A model generated the notes under the pieces. The model searched no databases, had not been told where the DNA came from, and was given only the letters and a program-made list of their open reading frames with translations. Of a stretch of 64,000 nucleotides of DNA, positions 51,193 to 60,399 are shown one piece after another (positions within the stretch are counted from its first letter, which is position 1; each line of letters opens with the position of its first letter). The translations under genes and the position numbers were made by a program. The DNA is from Ornithinimicrobium cavernae (GTDB taxonomy: Bacteria > Actinomycetota > Actinomycetes > Actinomycetales > Dermatophilaceae), in contig NZ_QDDJ01000015.1 in NCBI RefSeq assembly GCF_003121625.1, positions 83,972 through 147,971 on the forward strand, written 5' to 3'.

Positions 51193-52287
51193 ATGGCTCA
51201 GCGCTTCAACCCGGCTCCGGGGTGGCCCATCCCCCCAGATGGATGGGTGCCGCCGCCCGGCTGGGAGCCCGACCCGTCCTGGCCGCCCGCGCCGGAAGGT
51301 TGGTCCCTGTTCGTTGACGACGGCGGGAATGCAACCGCCGAGCCGCCTTTCGTTGAAGTCGCGGCGCCGCAGCCTGCGGAGACCCCCGCGGCACCTCGCG
51401 CCTGGTACAAGAAGAAGCGTTTCCTTCTGCCTGCAGGGGCCTTGCTCCTTATTCCTGCCGTGAATGCCCTGGCCAGCGACCCCACCGCGCCCGAGACTGC
51501 GCAGGTCGCAAGCGTCGAACAGTCGACAGAGAAGGAGACAGAAGAGGCCACCGCCACGGAGAAGGGGTCTGACGACACCGAGGCGGATCAGACTGCGGCA
51601 GCCGAGGCCGAGGAGAGTGCCGCCGCAGAGGCCGCTGCAGAGGCCCAAGCCCAGGCGGAAGCCGAGGCACAGGCGGAGGCCGAGGCCGCAGCCGCGGAGG
51701 CGGAGGCGGAGGCCGCCGCTGCGGAGGCGGAGAAGCAAGCCGAGGAAGAAGCCGCAGCGGCAAAGGCAGAAGCCGAGGCCAAAGCCGCCGAAGAAGCGGC
51801 CGCAGCTGAGGCAGCAGCAGAACCGGAGATGACCCCTGGCCAGGCCAATGCCCTACGCTCCGCCGAGAGTTACCTAGAGTTCAGTGGATTCTCACGCCAA
51901 GGACTCATCGACCAGTTATCGTCCGAATACGGCGAGGGCTATGCCGTGGATGACGCGACTTTCGCGGTCGACAGCCTTGAAATGGACTGGAACGAACAGG
52001 CAGTGCGCTCAGCTGAGGACTACCTCGCGTTCTCGGGCTTCTCCCGACGAGGTCTCATCGACCAACTGTCCTCCGAGTACGGCGAAAAGTTCACCGTCGA
52101 GCAAGCGACATACGCAGTGGACACCATCGTGGTGGACTGGAACGAACAGGCAGTGCGCTCGGCCGAGGACTACCTCGCGTTCTCGGGCTTCTCCCGACAG
52201 GGCCTCATCGACCAACTGTCCTCCGAGTACGGCGAAAAGTTCACCGTCGAGCAAGCGACATACGCCGCCGACCAACTGGGCCTCTAG
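51193..52287 (+). CDS. Ltp-repeat membrane-anchored protein with long coiled coil
   Basis: 364 aa from ATG 51193 (ATG 51178 also possible). The N-terminus is Trp/Pro-rich (PPPGWEPDPSWPPAPEGW), followed by KKKRFLLPAGALLLIPAVNALA, a single membrane helix with no lipobox Cys. About 110 residues of Ala/Glu/Gln heptads form a coiled coil (roughly 105-215). Three 48-50-residue Ltp repeats end the protein, each with FSGFSR-GLIDQLSSEYGE; repeats 2 and 3 are nearly identical. Ltp repeats occur in phage TP-J34 lipoprotein that blocks phage DNA injection. Here the role may be surface exclusion or adhesion; inferred. Confidence 0.8.
   Translation: MAQRFNPAPGWPIPPDGWVPPPGWEPDPSWPPAPEGWSLFVDDGGNATAEPPFVEVAAPQPAETPAAPRAWYKKKRFLLPAGALLLIPAVNALASDPTAPETAQVASVEQSTEKETEEATATEKGSDDTEADQTAAAEAEESAAAEAAAEAQAQAEAEAQAEAEAAAAEAEAEAAAAEAEKQAEEEAAAAKAEAEAKAAEEAAAAEAAAEPEMTPGQANALRSAESYLEFSGFSRQGLIDQLSSEYGEGYAVDDATFAVDSLEMDWNEQAVRSAEDYLAFSGFSRRGLIDQLSSEYGEKFTVEQATYAVDTIVVDWNEQAVRSAEDYLAFSGFSRQGLIDQLSSEYGEKFTVEQATYAADQLGL
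51983..52267 (+). repeat. Two near-identical 150-bp tandem repeats in the Ltp gene
   Basis: The unit starting TGGACTGGAACGAACAGGCA at 51983 recurs at 52133, period 150 bp, with only about five mismatches over the first 133 bp. This recent duplication encodes Ltp repeats 2 and 3 and could change copy number. Confidence 0.85.
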
Positions 52288-52438
52288 TCTGGGTCCGACC
52301 GCACCATGGACAGCGGCCCCGGTGAGCGAGGGGTGGGCAACCCGGCTGGCTCGCCCCTGTTGTCGAAGTCCGCGCGGCATTAGATTGAGAGGTCACGGTG
52401 CCGCAGCCGTGGCGCCGCCACAGCAAGGAGGCTGTGCC

Positions 52439-52627
52439 ATGCCCATGGAGATGAACTGCCGCGATCTCGGCTTCGACTGCGACGGCGTCGTGACAGGTGA
52501 GTCGAGCGAGGACGTCCTATCCCAAGCCGCCGCCCACGCGCAGAGCGTGCACGCGATGACCCCTGAACAGGTCAGCGATCCCAGCTTTGTCGATCAGGCC
52601 CGGTCGCTGATCCACGAAAAGGCCTGA
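52439..52627 (+). CDS. DUF1059 small protein
   Basis: 62 aa with AAGGAGG before the ATG. Matches the DUF1059 pattern: CRDLGFDCDGVVTGES with two Cys, then VLSQAAAHAQSVHAM. Small cytoplasmic protein of unknown function, common in actinobacteria. Convergent with the PPOX-fold gene. Confidence 0.85.
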   Translation: MPMEMNCRDLGFDCDGVVTGESSEDVLSQAAAHAQSVHAMTPEQVSDPSFVDQARSLIHEKA

Positions 52628-52679
52628 AAGCCCGAGGGCCCCACGAGCTGCACCGATCTCCACAAGCGTTGGCGGTGGC

Positions 52680-53321
52680 CTACTGATAGCGGTCGCGCAA
52701 GCCCTCCACACTGGCTGGCACGAGCGTCTTCGGATCGACCCATTCGTCGGCGCTGGGAGTGTCTGCCACCGTGCGCAGCGAAACGATTCCCGCCCAGGCA
52801 TCAGTCGGCTCATCGGGCTCACCAGCTGGGCCGGAGCGTGCTTTGAGGATCCACATCCCGTCCTCGATCGGCAGTGCAAGGACGACCGTGGCGGCATACT
52901 CCCGTCGAGTGCTGGCGCGCACCTCAGCCGTGCGCCCCGGGATCAGTCTCTCGGTGACGACGTGAAGCGCGTCTTCCGCCTCCTGGCCCTCCAACCGGGT
53001 CACGGTGCCGCGTAGGACCGCGCTGCGATAGTTCGCCGAGGAGTCGAACGCGGTGTGGGCAACCACGATCGCGTCGAGGGCGAACACGGTCAGAGTCACC
53101 GGCGCACCCTCAACGAGATGGCGAAGGATCCCTCCCCCGGTCGACCCGTGCAGCACAATGCGGTCGCCGTCGCGGGCGATGAAGAGCGGGACCGACCACG
53201 GCATCCCCTCGGCAACCGTGCTGAGGGTGCCCACCATGACGTCATCGAGAAGGGCGTCGAGTGTTACGCGGTCTGACGTGCCGCGCTCAGATAGCCGAGT
53301 CAGTGACGTTGGCGGCAGCAT
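52680..53321 (-). CDS. PPOX-fold FMN-binding family protein
   Basis: 213 aa with GAGGACC before the ATG. Pyridoxamine-5'-phosphate oxidase-like/NimA-like split barrel: TLDALLDDVMVGTLSTVAEGMPWSVPLF, GDRIVLHGSTGGG, and HTAFDSSANYRSAVLRGTV. Such proteins bind FMN or F420. Last gene of the LysR-led transport operon, 12 bp after the ureohydrolase gene; substrate unknown. Confidence 0.82.
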   Translation of the reverse strand: MLPPTSLTRLSERGTSDRVTLDALLDDVMVGTLSTVAEGMPWSVPLFIARDGDRIVLHGSTGGGILRHLVEGAPVTLTVFALDAIVVAHTAFDSSANYRSAVLRGTVTRLEGQEAEDALHVVTERLIPGRTAEVRASTRREYAATVVLALPIEDGMWILKARSGPAGEPDEPTDAWAGIVSLRTVADTPSADEWVDPKTLVPASVEGLRDRYQ

Positions 53322-53333
53322 CAGAGGTCCTCC

Positions 53334-54200
53334 TCAGGAGCCGTACGTGGCGAAGTAGAAGCAGAGGTATGCGGCCAAGTTTGACGTCATGTCGTGCAGG
53401 TCCTTCATGGGGTTGACCTCGGTGACGGCGAAGCCGTCGCAGTGCGGCGCGAGGAGACGCACCGCTTCGAGGCCGTCTGCTGAGGTCAGGCCGCCGGGCT
53501 CGTGGGCGCCGGCACCGGGGGCGTGCGCGGGATCGATCGCGTCGATGTCGAAGCTGAAGAACACGTGGTCCGCTCCCGAGACCGCAGACAGAATCTCCTC
53601 AACCGCGGCCGCGACCCCGATCTCCAGAAACCGTGGGGCGGTGATCTGCGCCGGACCGTTCTGTTGGATGAACTCGCGCGAGCCGGGGAAGTTGAAGTGG
53701 CGCAGACCGACCTGGATGCAGTGGGCCGCGCTCACCCGCTCGAGCTCCAGGCTGCGCCGCATCCCGCTCGACTGGCTGAACGACCCCTGGTTGCGACTGT
53801 GATCCATCAGGTCCAGGTGCGCGTCGAAGTGAATGACGCCAACCGTCCCCTCGACGCCGTCGTGGAAGCCGCGGACGGCACCGAAGAGCAGGCTGTCGTC
53901 ACCACCCAGGACAACCGGGCGGCGCCCTTGACGGACCGACTCGGAGACAGCCGCGCTCGCTGCCGCCAGGGTGGTCTCCAGGTCGTGGGGCACGACGTCG
54001 ACGTCCCCGGAGTCGATAAGGACCTGGCTGCCCGCGGGATGGAGCTCACCGGTCTGCAGCGAGTAGACCTGGTCCCCCTCATTGCGCATCCTCATCCACG
54101 CCAGGGCCTCGCGGATCCGTTGCGGCGCATAGCGCGATCCTGGCCATCCGAGCGTTGCGGCCCCGTCGAATGGGACACCGATGACTTCAGCTGTGCGCAT
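53334..54200 (-). CDS. Arginase/agmatinase-family ureohydrolase
   Basis: 288 aa. Metal motifs: HFDAHLD (Asp126, His128, Asp130), FDIDAIDP (Asp218, Asp220) and Glu in EVNPM near 260. The first motif reads GGDDS (99-103) where most members have GGDHS or GGNHS, so the first Mn-ligand His is replaced by Asp102. Ureohydrolases split guanidino or related C-N bonds. Its start overlaps the ATPase gene by 14 bp; it is the enzyme downstream of a complete ABC importer. Activity is likely but substrate unknown. Confidence 0.86.
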   Translation of the reverse strand: MRTAEVIGVPFDGAATLGWPGSRYAPQRIREALAWMRMRNEGDQVYSLQTGELHPAGSQVLIDSGDVDVVPHDLETTLAAASAAVSESVRQGRRPVVLGGDDSLLFGAVRGFHDGVEGTVGVIHFDAHLDLMDHSRNQGSFSQSSGMRRSLELERVSAAHCIQVGLRHFNFPGSREFIQQNGPAQITAPRFLEIGVAAAVEEILSAVSGADHVFFSFDIDAIDPAHAPGAGAHEPGGLTSADGLEAVRLLAPHCDGFAVTEVNPMKDLHDMTSNLAAYLCFYFATYGS

Positions 54201-54975
54201 GACCTTCTCCTTCGTGATGTGGCTCGACGCGATCGGCGAGCTTCGCAGACGGCTGACCGAGATAGAGCTGAGCCGTGCGGGGGTCGTTCAGTAGGTCCTG
54301 GCCCGAGCCGTGCAACGCCTCGCGCCCCTGATCCAGGATGTAGCCGCGGTCGGCCAGCGCCAGGGCCTCAACGGCGTTCTGCTCGACCATGGCAACGGCC
54401 ACACCGCTGCGCCTGACTTCGTCGATGCGCTGGAACACCTCGTGCACGTTGGCCGGTGACAATCCGGCGGACGGCTCATCCAGCAGCAGCACCCGGGGGC
54501 TGGTCATGAGGGCGCGACCGATGCCCAACAGGCGACGTTGCCCACCGGACAGGCTCCCCGCGAGCTGCCGGCGCCGGTCCCGCAAGACCGGGAACCACGT
54601 GAAGACCCGCTCCTGCGCTGCCTTCTGGTCCGCCCGCGCCGTCGTGGCACCGACCAACAGGTTCTGGGCGATCGTGAGGTTGGAGAAGACGTCATTGGTC
54701 TGCGGGACAAACCCCACGCCGCGCCTGGGCATGTGGTGCGCGGGCACGCCCAGCAGACTCTGCCCGTCCAGGGTCACACTGCCGGACCTGATGTCCAGGA
54801 GTCCGAAGAGAGCCTTGAGGAGAGTGGACTTCCCGGCGCCGTTGGGCCCCAGGATGCAGACGATCTCCTGGTCTGCAACGTGCATCGTGGCGCCACGCAC
54901 GATGTCCACTCCGGGAACATAGCCGGCCACGAGGTCAGTCACTGCGAGCACCGCACCACCGCTGGGTTCACTCAT
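54187..54975 (-). CDS. LIV-type ABC transporter ATPase (LivF-like)
   Basis: 262 aa from ATG 54975, overlapping the other ATPase by 8 bp. Walker A GPNGAGKST, signature LSGGQRR, Walker B VLLLDEPSAG and the LivF-like C-terminus. Energises branched-chain-type uptake with the partner ATPase and two permeases encoded upstream. Confidence 0.93.
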   Translation of the reverse strand: MSEPSGGAVLAVTDLVAGYVPGVDIVRGATMHVADQEIVCILGPNGAGKSTLLKALFGLLDIRSGSVTLDGQSLLGVPAHHMPRRGVGFVPQTNDVFSNLTIAQNLLVGATTARADQKAAQERVFTWFPVLRDRRRQLAGSLSGGQRRLLGIGRALMTSPRVLLLDEPSAGLSPANVHEVFQRIDEVRRSGVAVAMVEQNAVEALALADRGYILDQGREALHGSGQDLLNDPRTAQLYLGQPSAKLADRVEPHHEGEGHAHS

Positions 54976-55789
54976 GGTGCGCCGATCCGAGGTAGGCCTG
55001 CAGCACACGCTCATCGCTGGTGACCACGTCTGGTCTCCCCTGGGCGAGCACCCGGCCACGGTCGAGGACGACAACGTGGTCCGCGACTCGCATCACCCTG
55101 GGGAGGTCGTGCTCCACCAAGACGATGACCCCGCCCTCGTCGACGAAGGCGCGGATGTGCTCGACCATCTCCTCGCGCACCGGTGGGGTGACACCGGCCA
55201 GCGGCTCGTCCAGGAGGAGGAGCGTCGGATCACACATCAGAGCCCGGCTGTACTCCACCAGCTTCTTCTGGCCTCCCGATAGTTCCCTGCCCAGGGCGTC
55301 AGCCATGTGGTCGATCCGGACCGATCGCAGCAGCTCCATCGCCTTGTCGCGGTTCTGACGCACCGCTCGGCGGGTCATCGCAGGTCGCAGGATCGAGTCG
55401 GTCAGCCGCATGTGGGTCGAGGGCATCGCCCCGATGAGCATGTTCTCCATGACGGTGAGCCGATCGAAGACCCGGGTCAGTTGGAAGGTCCGCACCAGTC
55501 CGTGCCTGGCCCGTCGCTCCGGCGACCAGTGGGTGACGACCTGGCCGGCGAAGGTCACGTTCCCGGTCGACGGGGCGACGAAACCTGAGATCAGGTCGAA
55601 GGCGGTGGTCTTGCCGGCACCGTTGGGTCCGATCAACGCGGTGACGCCACTGTCGGGGACCTCGACGTGTTCGATGTCCACCGCGGTGAGCCCTCCGAAG
55701 GACTTCGACAGTGTGTCCAGCTGCAGTATGCCGCGGGGTCGCTCAGCCACGGCTGTCACCGTGGTTGCTGGTTCAGAACTCGAGGACAA
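54968..55789 (-). CDS. LIV-type ABC transporter ATPase (LivG-like)
   Basis: 273 aa. A TTG start at 55789 is supported by GAGGAGGGAC just before it. Walker A GPNGAGKTT, signature LSGGQKK, Walker B LLLLDEPLAG, and the LivG-type long C-terminal region ending HDLPRVMRVADHVVVL. Start overlaps the LivM-like stop. Part of the same importer. Confidence 0.93.
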   Translation of the reverse strand: MSSSSEPATTVTAVAERPRGILQLDTLSKSFGGLTAVDIEHVEVPDSGVTALIGPNGAGKTTAFDLISGFVAPSTGNVTFAGQVVTHWSPERRARHGLVRTFQLTRVFDRLTVMENMLIGAMPSTHMRLTDSILRPAMTRRAVRQNRDKAMELLRSVRIDHMADALGRELSGGQKKLVEYSRALMCDPTLLLLDEPLAGVTPPVREEMVEHIRAFVDEGGVIVLVEHDLPRVMRVADHVVVLDRGRVLAQGRPDVVTSDERVLQAYLGSAHHE

Positions 55790-56819
55790 CGTCCCTCCTC
55801 CTTCCGAGGAGTCCCTGCGGGCGGAAGTTGATGAGCAGGACCAGCAGGACGCCCACGATGACGTACCTCGTCGCCGACGCTGCTGTCCCGCTGCCCAGCA
55901 CCTGGCTCACGAGGGCACCGGACTCCGTGAGCAGAGTCCAGAAGACCACTGCTCCCAGTGCAGGACCCCACGTGCTACCGGTGCCGCCCAACGTGACGAT
56001 CGCGAAGATGAAGAAGGTGATCTGCGGGATGAAGACGTCCGGGTTGACCTGGGACAGCTGGAACGCCAGGAGCCCTCCGGCCAGCCCACCGATCGCACCG
56101 CCGAGCGCGAGGGCCTGCAGCTTGAGGACGGTTGGTGACTTGCCAAGCGAGCGCACCGCGAGCTCGTCATCACGCACCGCCTTGAGCATCAGCCCCCAGG
56201 GGGTCTGCATGAGTCCCTTCACCAGCAGGGTGACCGCAACGAGGGAAGCCCACGCGACCACGCACAGCCACAGTTGGAATGCCTGCACGTTGAGGGCATC
56301 CGCCAACCCGTCGACGAACTCGGGGCGGAGATCCTGGAGCGAGTCCGAGTAGTTGAGGACTCCGTGGACGCCACCGGTGACCGATGGGATGTCGCGAGCC
56401 AGGATGCGAAGGATCTCGGCCACGGCAATCATCACGATCGCGAGGTAGTCGCTGCGCAGGCGGATCGCCGGGATGCCGCAGAGCAATCCCAGGAATGCGG
56501 CGGCGAGCGTTGCCAGCACGAGCGCAACGGGCAGCGGGACGACTCCCTCGGCCACCGTCGCACCGGGTCCGGAGCGGTGTGGCAGCAGCAGGACCATGAC
56601 ATAGGCACCGACGGTCATGAAGGCGACAAAGCCAAAGTTGAGCAGCCCGCCATGGCCGTACTGCAGATTCAGGCCAACCCCTCCCACGGCATACACGCCT
56701 GCTGTTGTCAGGACGGGTAGGAGGGCAGCCGCGGCACCGACGCCGAAGCCGTTGCTGCCTAGAATCCACAGGAGACAGGCGACCAGGACCAGGAGCGCGA
56801 CGATGCGTTGGCGCGTCAT
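55773..56819 (-). CDS. LIV-type ABC transporter permease (LivM-like)
   Basis: 348 aa from ATG 56819, coupled to the LivH-like gene by ATGA. Nine to ten membrane helices. LivM family signs: GVGLNLQYGHGGLLNFGFVAFM, the GIPAIRLRSDYLAIVMIAVAEI block and EAA-like loop followed by GGTGSTWGPALGA. Forms the membrane channel with the LivH-like subunit. Confidence 0.92.
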   Translation of the reverse strand: MTRQRIVALLVLVACLLWILGSNGFGVGAAAALLPVLTTAGVYAVGGVGLNLQYGHGGLLNFGFVAFMTVGAYVMVLLLPHRSGPGATVAEGVVPLPVALVLATLAAAFLGLLCGIPAIRLRSDYLAIVMIAVAEILRILARDIPSVTGGVHGVLNYSDSLQDLRPEFVDGLADALNVQAFQLWLCVVAWASLVAVTLLVKGLMQTPWGLMLKAVRDDELAVRSLGKSPTVLKLQALALGGAIGGLAGGLLAFQLSQVNPDVFIPQITFFIFAIVTLGGTGSTWGPALGAVVFWTLLTESGALVSQVLGSGTAASATRYVIVGVLLVLLINFRPQGLLGRRRDVVLEF

Positions 56820-57697
56820 GAGGCGCGCACCGCCCGCCCCATCAGTCCTTGCGGGCGTACGAGCAGGACGAGCGCCATCACGCCGAGCCCGACCGCGATC
56901 TTCAGGTCGACGTGGTCCCGGACAAACGGCAGCGTCACCGACAGTTGTGTGACGATGCCGATCAGGAAGCCACCGACCATGGCCCCGAAGGCGGTCCCCA
57001 GCCCGCCCAGGATCACCGAGGCGAAGATCAGCAGCAGCAGATGGAACCCCATGTCCCAGTAGACGAGCTGGGTCAGCGCCATGATGGTGCCCCCGAAGGC
57101 CGCGAAGCCGGTCGACAGGGCCCAGGCGATAGCCACGATGCGGTCGACCGAGATTCCCGAGGCCATGGCCAGCTGCGGGTTGTTCGCCACGGCACGCATG
57201 GAGATGCCCAGTGAGGTGCACAGCAGGAACACCCCGACAAGCACCAGCACCACAACGGACAACACAATGGCCAGCGCGGCCGAGGGCGTCAGTCGCAGGC
57301 CCAGGTAGGTCTGGACACGCTGTTGCTCCAGGGGCAGAGCACGCGAGCCAGGCCCGACGAGGGCCAGGATGACGTAACGGACGATCAGGGCCAGTCCGAG
57401 GGTGGTGACCAACAGGGTGATGCCACCCACGCCCTTGCGCCGCATCGGGCGGAACATCACCCGGTCGAGGAGCAACCCCAGGAGTATGCCGAGCACGCAG
57501 GCCAACACGATCGCCAACCAGACCGGGAGCCCGACAGAGGCCCCGCTCAGAACCACCGCCACGACGGCACCGACCGTGACGAGGTCGCCGTGAGCGAAGG
57601 AGAACGAGTTGGTGACCGAGAACAGTAGGGACAGGCCCAGGCTCGTAATCGCAAGGACGGCGCCCAGGACGAGGCCGTTCGATAGTTGCTCGATCAC
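56816..57697 (-). CDS. LIV-type ABC transporter permease (LivH-like)
   Basis: 293 aa from a GTG preceded by GAGGAGA. About eight helices. LivH features: VIEQLSNGLVLGAVLAITSLGLSL at the start, FSFAHGDLVTVGA, SMRAVANNPQLAMASGISVDRI and the ILGGLGTAFGAMVGGFLIG block. Starts 19 bp after the M24 peptidase gene; same operon. Confidence 0.92.
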   Translation of the reverse strand: MIEQLSNGLVLGAVLAITSLGLSLLFSVTNSFSFAHGDLVTVGAVVAVVLSGASVGLPVWLAIVLACVLGILLGLLLDRVMFRPMRRKGVGGITLLVTTLGLALIVRYVILALVGPGSRALPLEQQRVQTYLGLRLTPSAALAIVLSVVVLVLVGVFLLCTSLGISMRAVANNPQLAMASGISVDRIVAIAWALSTGFAAFGGTIMALTQLVYWDMGFHLLLLIFASVILGGLGTAFGAMVGGFLIGIVTQLSVTLPFVRDHVDLKIAVGLGVMALVLLVRPQGLMGRAVRAS

Positions 57698-57716
57698 GAG
57701 GTCTCCTCGTCGTGAC

Positions 57717-59003
57717 TCATCCGGAGATCCTGCGCAGCTCCCGAGGGAGGGCCGTGAGGTACTCGGCACCGGAGTCAGTGATGTGGATCAGGTCCTCGAT
57801 CATGATCGGTCCCAGGTCTCCGCCGTAGAAGGGGGTCTCCACGGCCAGGACCATGCCTTGCTCCAGCACATCGGTGTCATCCGCCCCGAGGAAGGGGGGC
57901 TCCTCGTGGAAGCTGTCGAGCCCGATGGAGTGGCCGAAGTGCCCGCGCCGGTAGCCGGGGTAGCCCTCGGCGTGCATGAACTCTGCGGCGACGGCGTAGA
58001 CGTCGCGGACCTTGACGCCGGGAGCGATGGCCCCGACAGCCAGCGCGTGTGCCTGCTGGAGAGTTGCGTAGAGCCGAGCCGCCCGCGCATCCGGGTCTCC
58101 CAGGACGAACGTGCGGCCTCCGTCGCTGCGGTACCCACCGACCGTGGTTCCGCAGTCGAACTTCAGCAAGTCACCCGGGCGCAGACCCTGACTGTCCCGA
58201 CGCGAGGAGTCGATGGCCGCCCGCTGGCCCATGCCGGGAAGCACCCAGAGGTCGCTGAACTCGGCAAAGATGTCCGAGGAGCGCGCAGCTGAGGCCACGC
58301 CCTCGAAGAAGTGCGAGCGGACGTCCGAGAGCAGCTCCTCCGGCTGGACCACGCCCCGAACGTGCTCCATGCCCGCTTCCGCGAGGCGGGCCGCCGTGGT
58401 CAGCCTGGCCACTTCGAATGGTCGCTTGATGGCGCGGACGCCGTAGAGCATGTCCGTCACATCGACCCACTCGACGTCCGGCGCCACACGCCGCATCCGC
58501 TCTAGGGTGGCATGCGGGATGTGCTGCAGGTCGGTGCCGACCCGCCCAGATGTGAGGCCCAGCTCGGTGAGGGACCGTTTCAGCAACTCGTCGATGTCGT
58601 CCGTGCGCCACTGGGACGGTCGGTGGGGCTCGGGGCCGGGGTCGACCTCGATCCCGGCCAGTCCCCTGGTCTCGACCCACATCGGGTAGGCGCGGACTTC
58701 GCACTCGACTGCGCCGGCCCGGGCCCCGACCTCCTCGGCGTCACCGACGATGAGGTGCACCTCTGGGTCGTCGACCGAGAGGACTGTGAACACACTGCCG
58801 TGCATCCGCCACCATGAGCTGAGGAAGTAGCTCACGTAGCCGGAGGTGTAGAACACGTTGGAGGGCGTGATCGCCACGTAACCGGTGACGCCTGCGTCCG
58901 CCAGCGCTCCGCGGACGTCTGCGCGGATCTCGCGACGTTCCTCGGGCGACGCGAGGAGCTCGTCCGCAGTTGGCAGGCTGCGGACCGGCACCTCGGGCGT
59001 CAC
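57717..59003 (-). CDS. M24-family metallopeptidase (Xaa-Pro/creatinase fold)
   Basis: 428 aa from a GTG overlapping the binding-protein stop (GTGA). All five M24 metal ligands are present: Asp in KFDCGTTVGG, Asp in YRSDGGRTF, His in GHFGHSIGL, Glu in AVETPFY and Glu in IMIEDLIHI. So a metal-dependent aminopeptidase P-like or ectoine-hydrolase-like enzyme rather than creatinase, which lacks these. N-terminal creatinase domain spans about 20-170. Within the ABC operon, it probably hydrolyses the imported compound. Confidence 0.87.
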   Translation of the reverse strand: MTPEVPVRSLPTADELLASPEERREIRADVRGALADAGVTGYVAITPSNVFYTSGYVSYFLSSWWRMHGSVFTVLSVDDPEVHLIVGDAEEVGARAGAVECEVRAYPMWVETRGLAGIEVDPGPEPHRPSQWRTDDIDELLKRSLTELGLTSGRVGTDLQHIPHATLERMRRVAPDVEWVDVTDMLYGVRAIKRPFEVARLTTAARLAEAGMEHVRGVVQPEELLSDVRSHFFEGVASAARSSDIFAEFSDLWVLPGMGQRAAIDSSRRDSQGLRPGDLLKFDCGTTVGGYRSDGGRTFVLGDPDARAARLYATLQQAHALAVGAIAPGVKVRDVYAVAAEFMHAEGYPGYRRGHFGHSIGLDSFHEEPPFLGADDTDVLEQGMVLAVETPFYGGDLGPIMIEDLIHITDSGAEYLTALPRELRRISG

Positions 59004-60232
59004 TGACCGGACTCCAGCGTCTGCAGGGTGGTGATCCCGTCCGCGGCAAACTGCCAGATGACGAAGGTGGAGGACGTCGGATCGCCGTTCTCGTCGAAGG
59101 CAGTCAGGCCGGTGGCGCCCTGGTAGGCGACGTTCGTGCCCTCCTGTACCGCAGCGAGGCAGTCGGCAGCGATGCACGGCTCGGCCTCAGGGTCGAGCAC
59201 ATTGGCGATCTCGTCGACAGGATCGGTGTCTGAGGCCTGCGCCTTCAGACCGGCCAGTAGGAGCACCCAGGCAGAGTCGTAGGCCTGGGCCGAGAACGAG
59301 GGCGCCTCCTCGCCATACTCCTCCTGATAGGCCTTGGCGAAGGTCGAGGCGGCATCGGAGTCGGCAGCACCGATGCCGATCCCCTTCCAGGAGTAGAGCT
59401 GCTCCGGGGAGTTGGGCAGCGCCTCCGTGGGGAAGCTCGCGTCCTGGATGCCGTCACCGGTGTACCAGGGAAGATCGAGCAGGCCACGCTGCGAGGCATC
59501 GTGGACGATGGCGGCTCCGGTATCGGCGTAGCCGATGAGGACTACGGCATCGGGCTCGGCGGCTGCCACCTGCTGGACCTCGGCGGTGAATGTCTTGGCC
59601 GCCGCGTCATAGTTGATCTCGGCGGCCACCTCGCCACCCAGCTCGGTGAAGCGCTCCACGAACCGCTCGGAGATGCTCTGGCCATAGCTGTTGTTGACGG
59701 CCATCAGGGCCACACTGCGCACGCCGTCCTCGTAGGCAACGTCGGCCAGGAGGGCGCCTTGCACATCGGAGGGGGCAGCAGTCCGATAGAACAGGCCGTC
59801 ATCCTCGTAGGTGGTCAGCTGAGGTGACGTGCAGGCCGGGGAGATCATCGGGATCTCGCTCTGGACCACCGTGTCGATCACCGACAGGCACACGGCCGAG
59901 GACACTGCGCCGACGATTCCCACGGGGTCCTCGGCGAGCAGTTGCTGCACCGCACTCTGGGCGATGCTCTCCTGCGAGCCACCGTCTTGAGAGATGAGCT
60001 CCACGGCGGCATCACCGGCCGTGGCCTCCTTGACTGCCAGCTTGGTGGCGTTGAGGGTGTTCTCCCCGAGTGGAGCCAGGTCTCCGGTCGTAGGCAGCAA
60101 GGAGCCCAGCTTGACCGTCTCACCGCCCGAGTCACCTGAGCCGCTGTCTCCGCCGCAGGCTGCAAGGACACCCAGGACAGCCACTCCGGCTGCGGCGAGA
60201 TGCACCCTCTTTACTGTTGAGCTCTGGACCAC
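59000..60232 (-). CDS. ABC transporter substrate-binding lipoprotein (LivJ-type)
   Basis: 410 aa from a GTG with AAGGAG upstream. Lipobox LGVLAAC at 20-26 gives a lipid-anchored Cys26. The Leu/Ile/Val-binding-protein fold is visible: LGSLLPTTGDLAPLGENTLN, VVQSEIPMISPACTSPQL, VRSVALMAVNNSYGQ. Defines ligand specificity of the importer; ligand unknown. First structural gene after the LysR regulator. Confidence 0.92.
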   Translation of the reverse strand: MVQSSTVKRVHLAAAGVAVLGVLAACGGDSGSGDSGGETVKLGSLLPTTGDLAPLGENTLNATKLAVKEATAGDAAVELISQDGGSQESIAQSAVQQLLAEDPVGIVGAVSSAVCLSVIDTVVQSEIPMISPACTSPQLTTYEDDGLFYRTAAPSDVQGALLADVAYEDGVRSVALMAVNNSYGQSISERFVERFTELGGEVAAEINYDAAAKTFTAEVQQVAAAEPDAVVLIGYADTGAAIVHDASQRGLLDLPWYTGDGIQDASFPTEALPNSPEQLYSWKGIGIGAADSDAASTFAKAYQEEYGEEAPSFSAQAYDSAWVLLLAGLKAQASDTDPVDEIANVLDPEAEPCIAADCLAAVQEGTNVAYQGATGLTAFDENGDPTSSTFVIWQFAADGITTLQTLESGQ

Positions 60233-60399
60233 TGGGGACTCCTTGGGGTGGGGTTGACTGCCCCGTCAACCTATGCAGCAGCGACAGCTCTCGACCAATA
60301 CCAAAACGCTGGGCAGCCAGACCGATTGGATATCACCGCAGGTGAACGGCCCGCCGCGCTCGCACGCCGCCACAGATTCGCAGGCGTAGAGAGGAGAAC

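Noticed and set aside
57717..59003. Creatinase identity for the M24 enzyme
   Set aside because: Creatinase lacks the metal ligands, whereas all five are present here, so a metal-dependent hydrolase is more likely.
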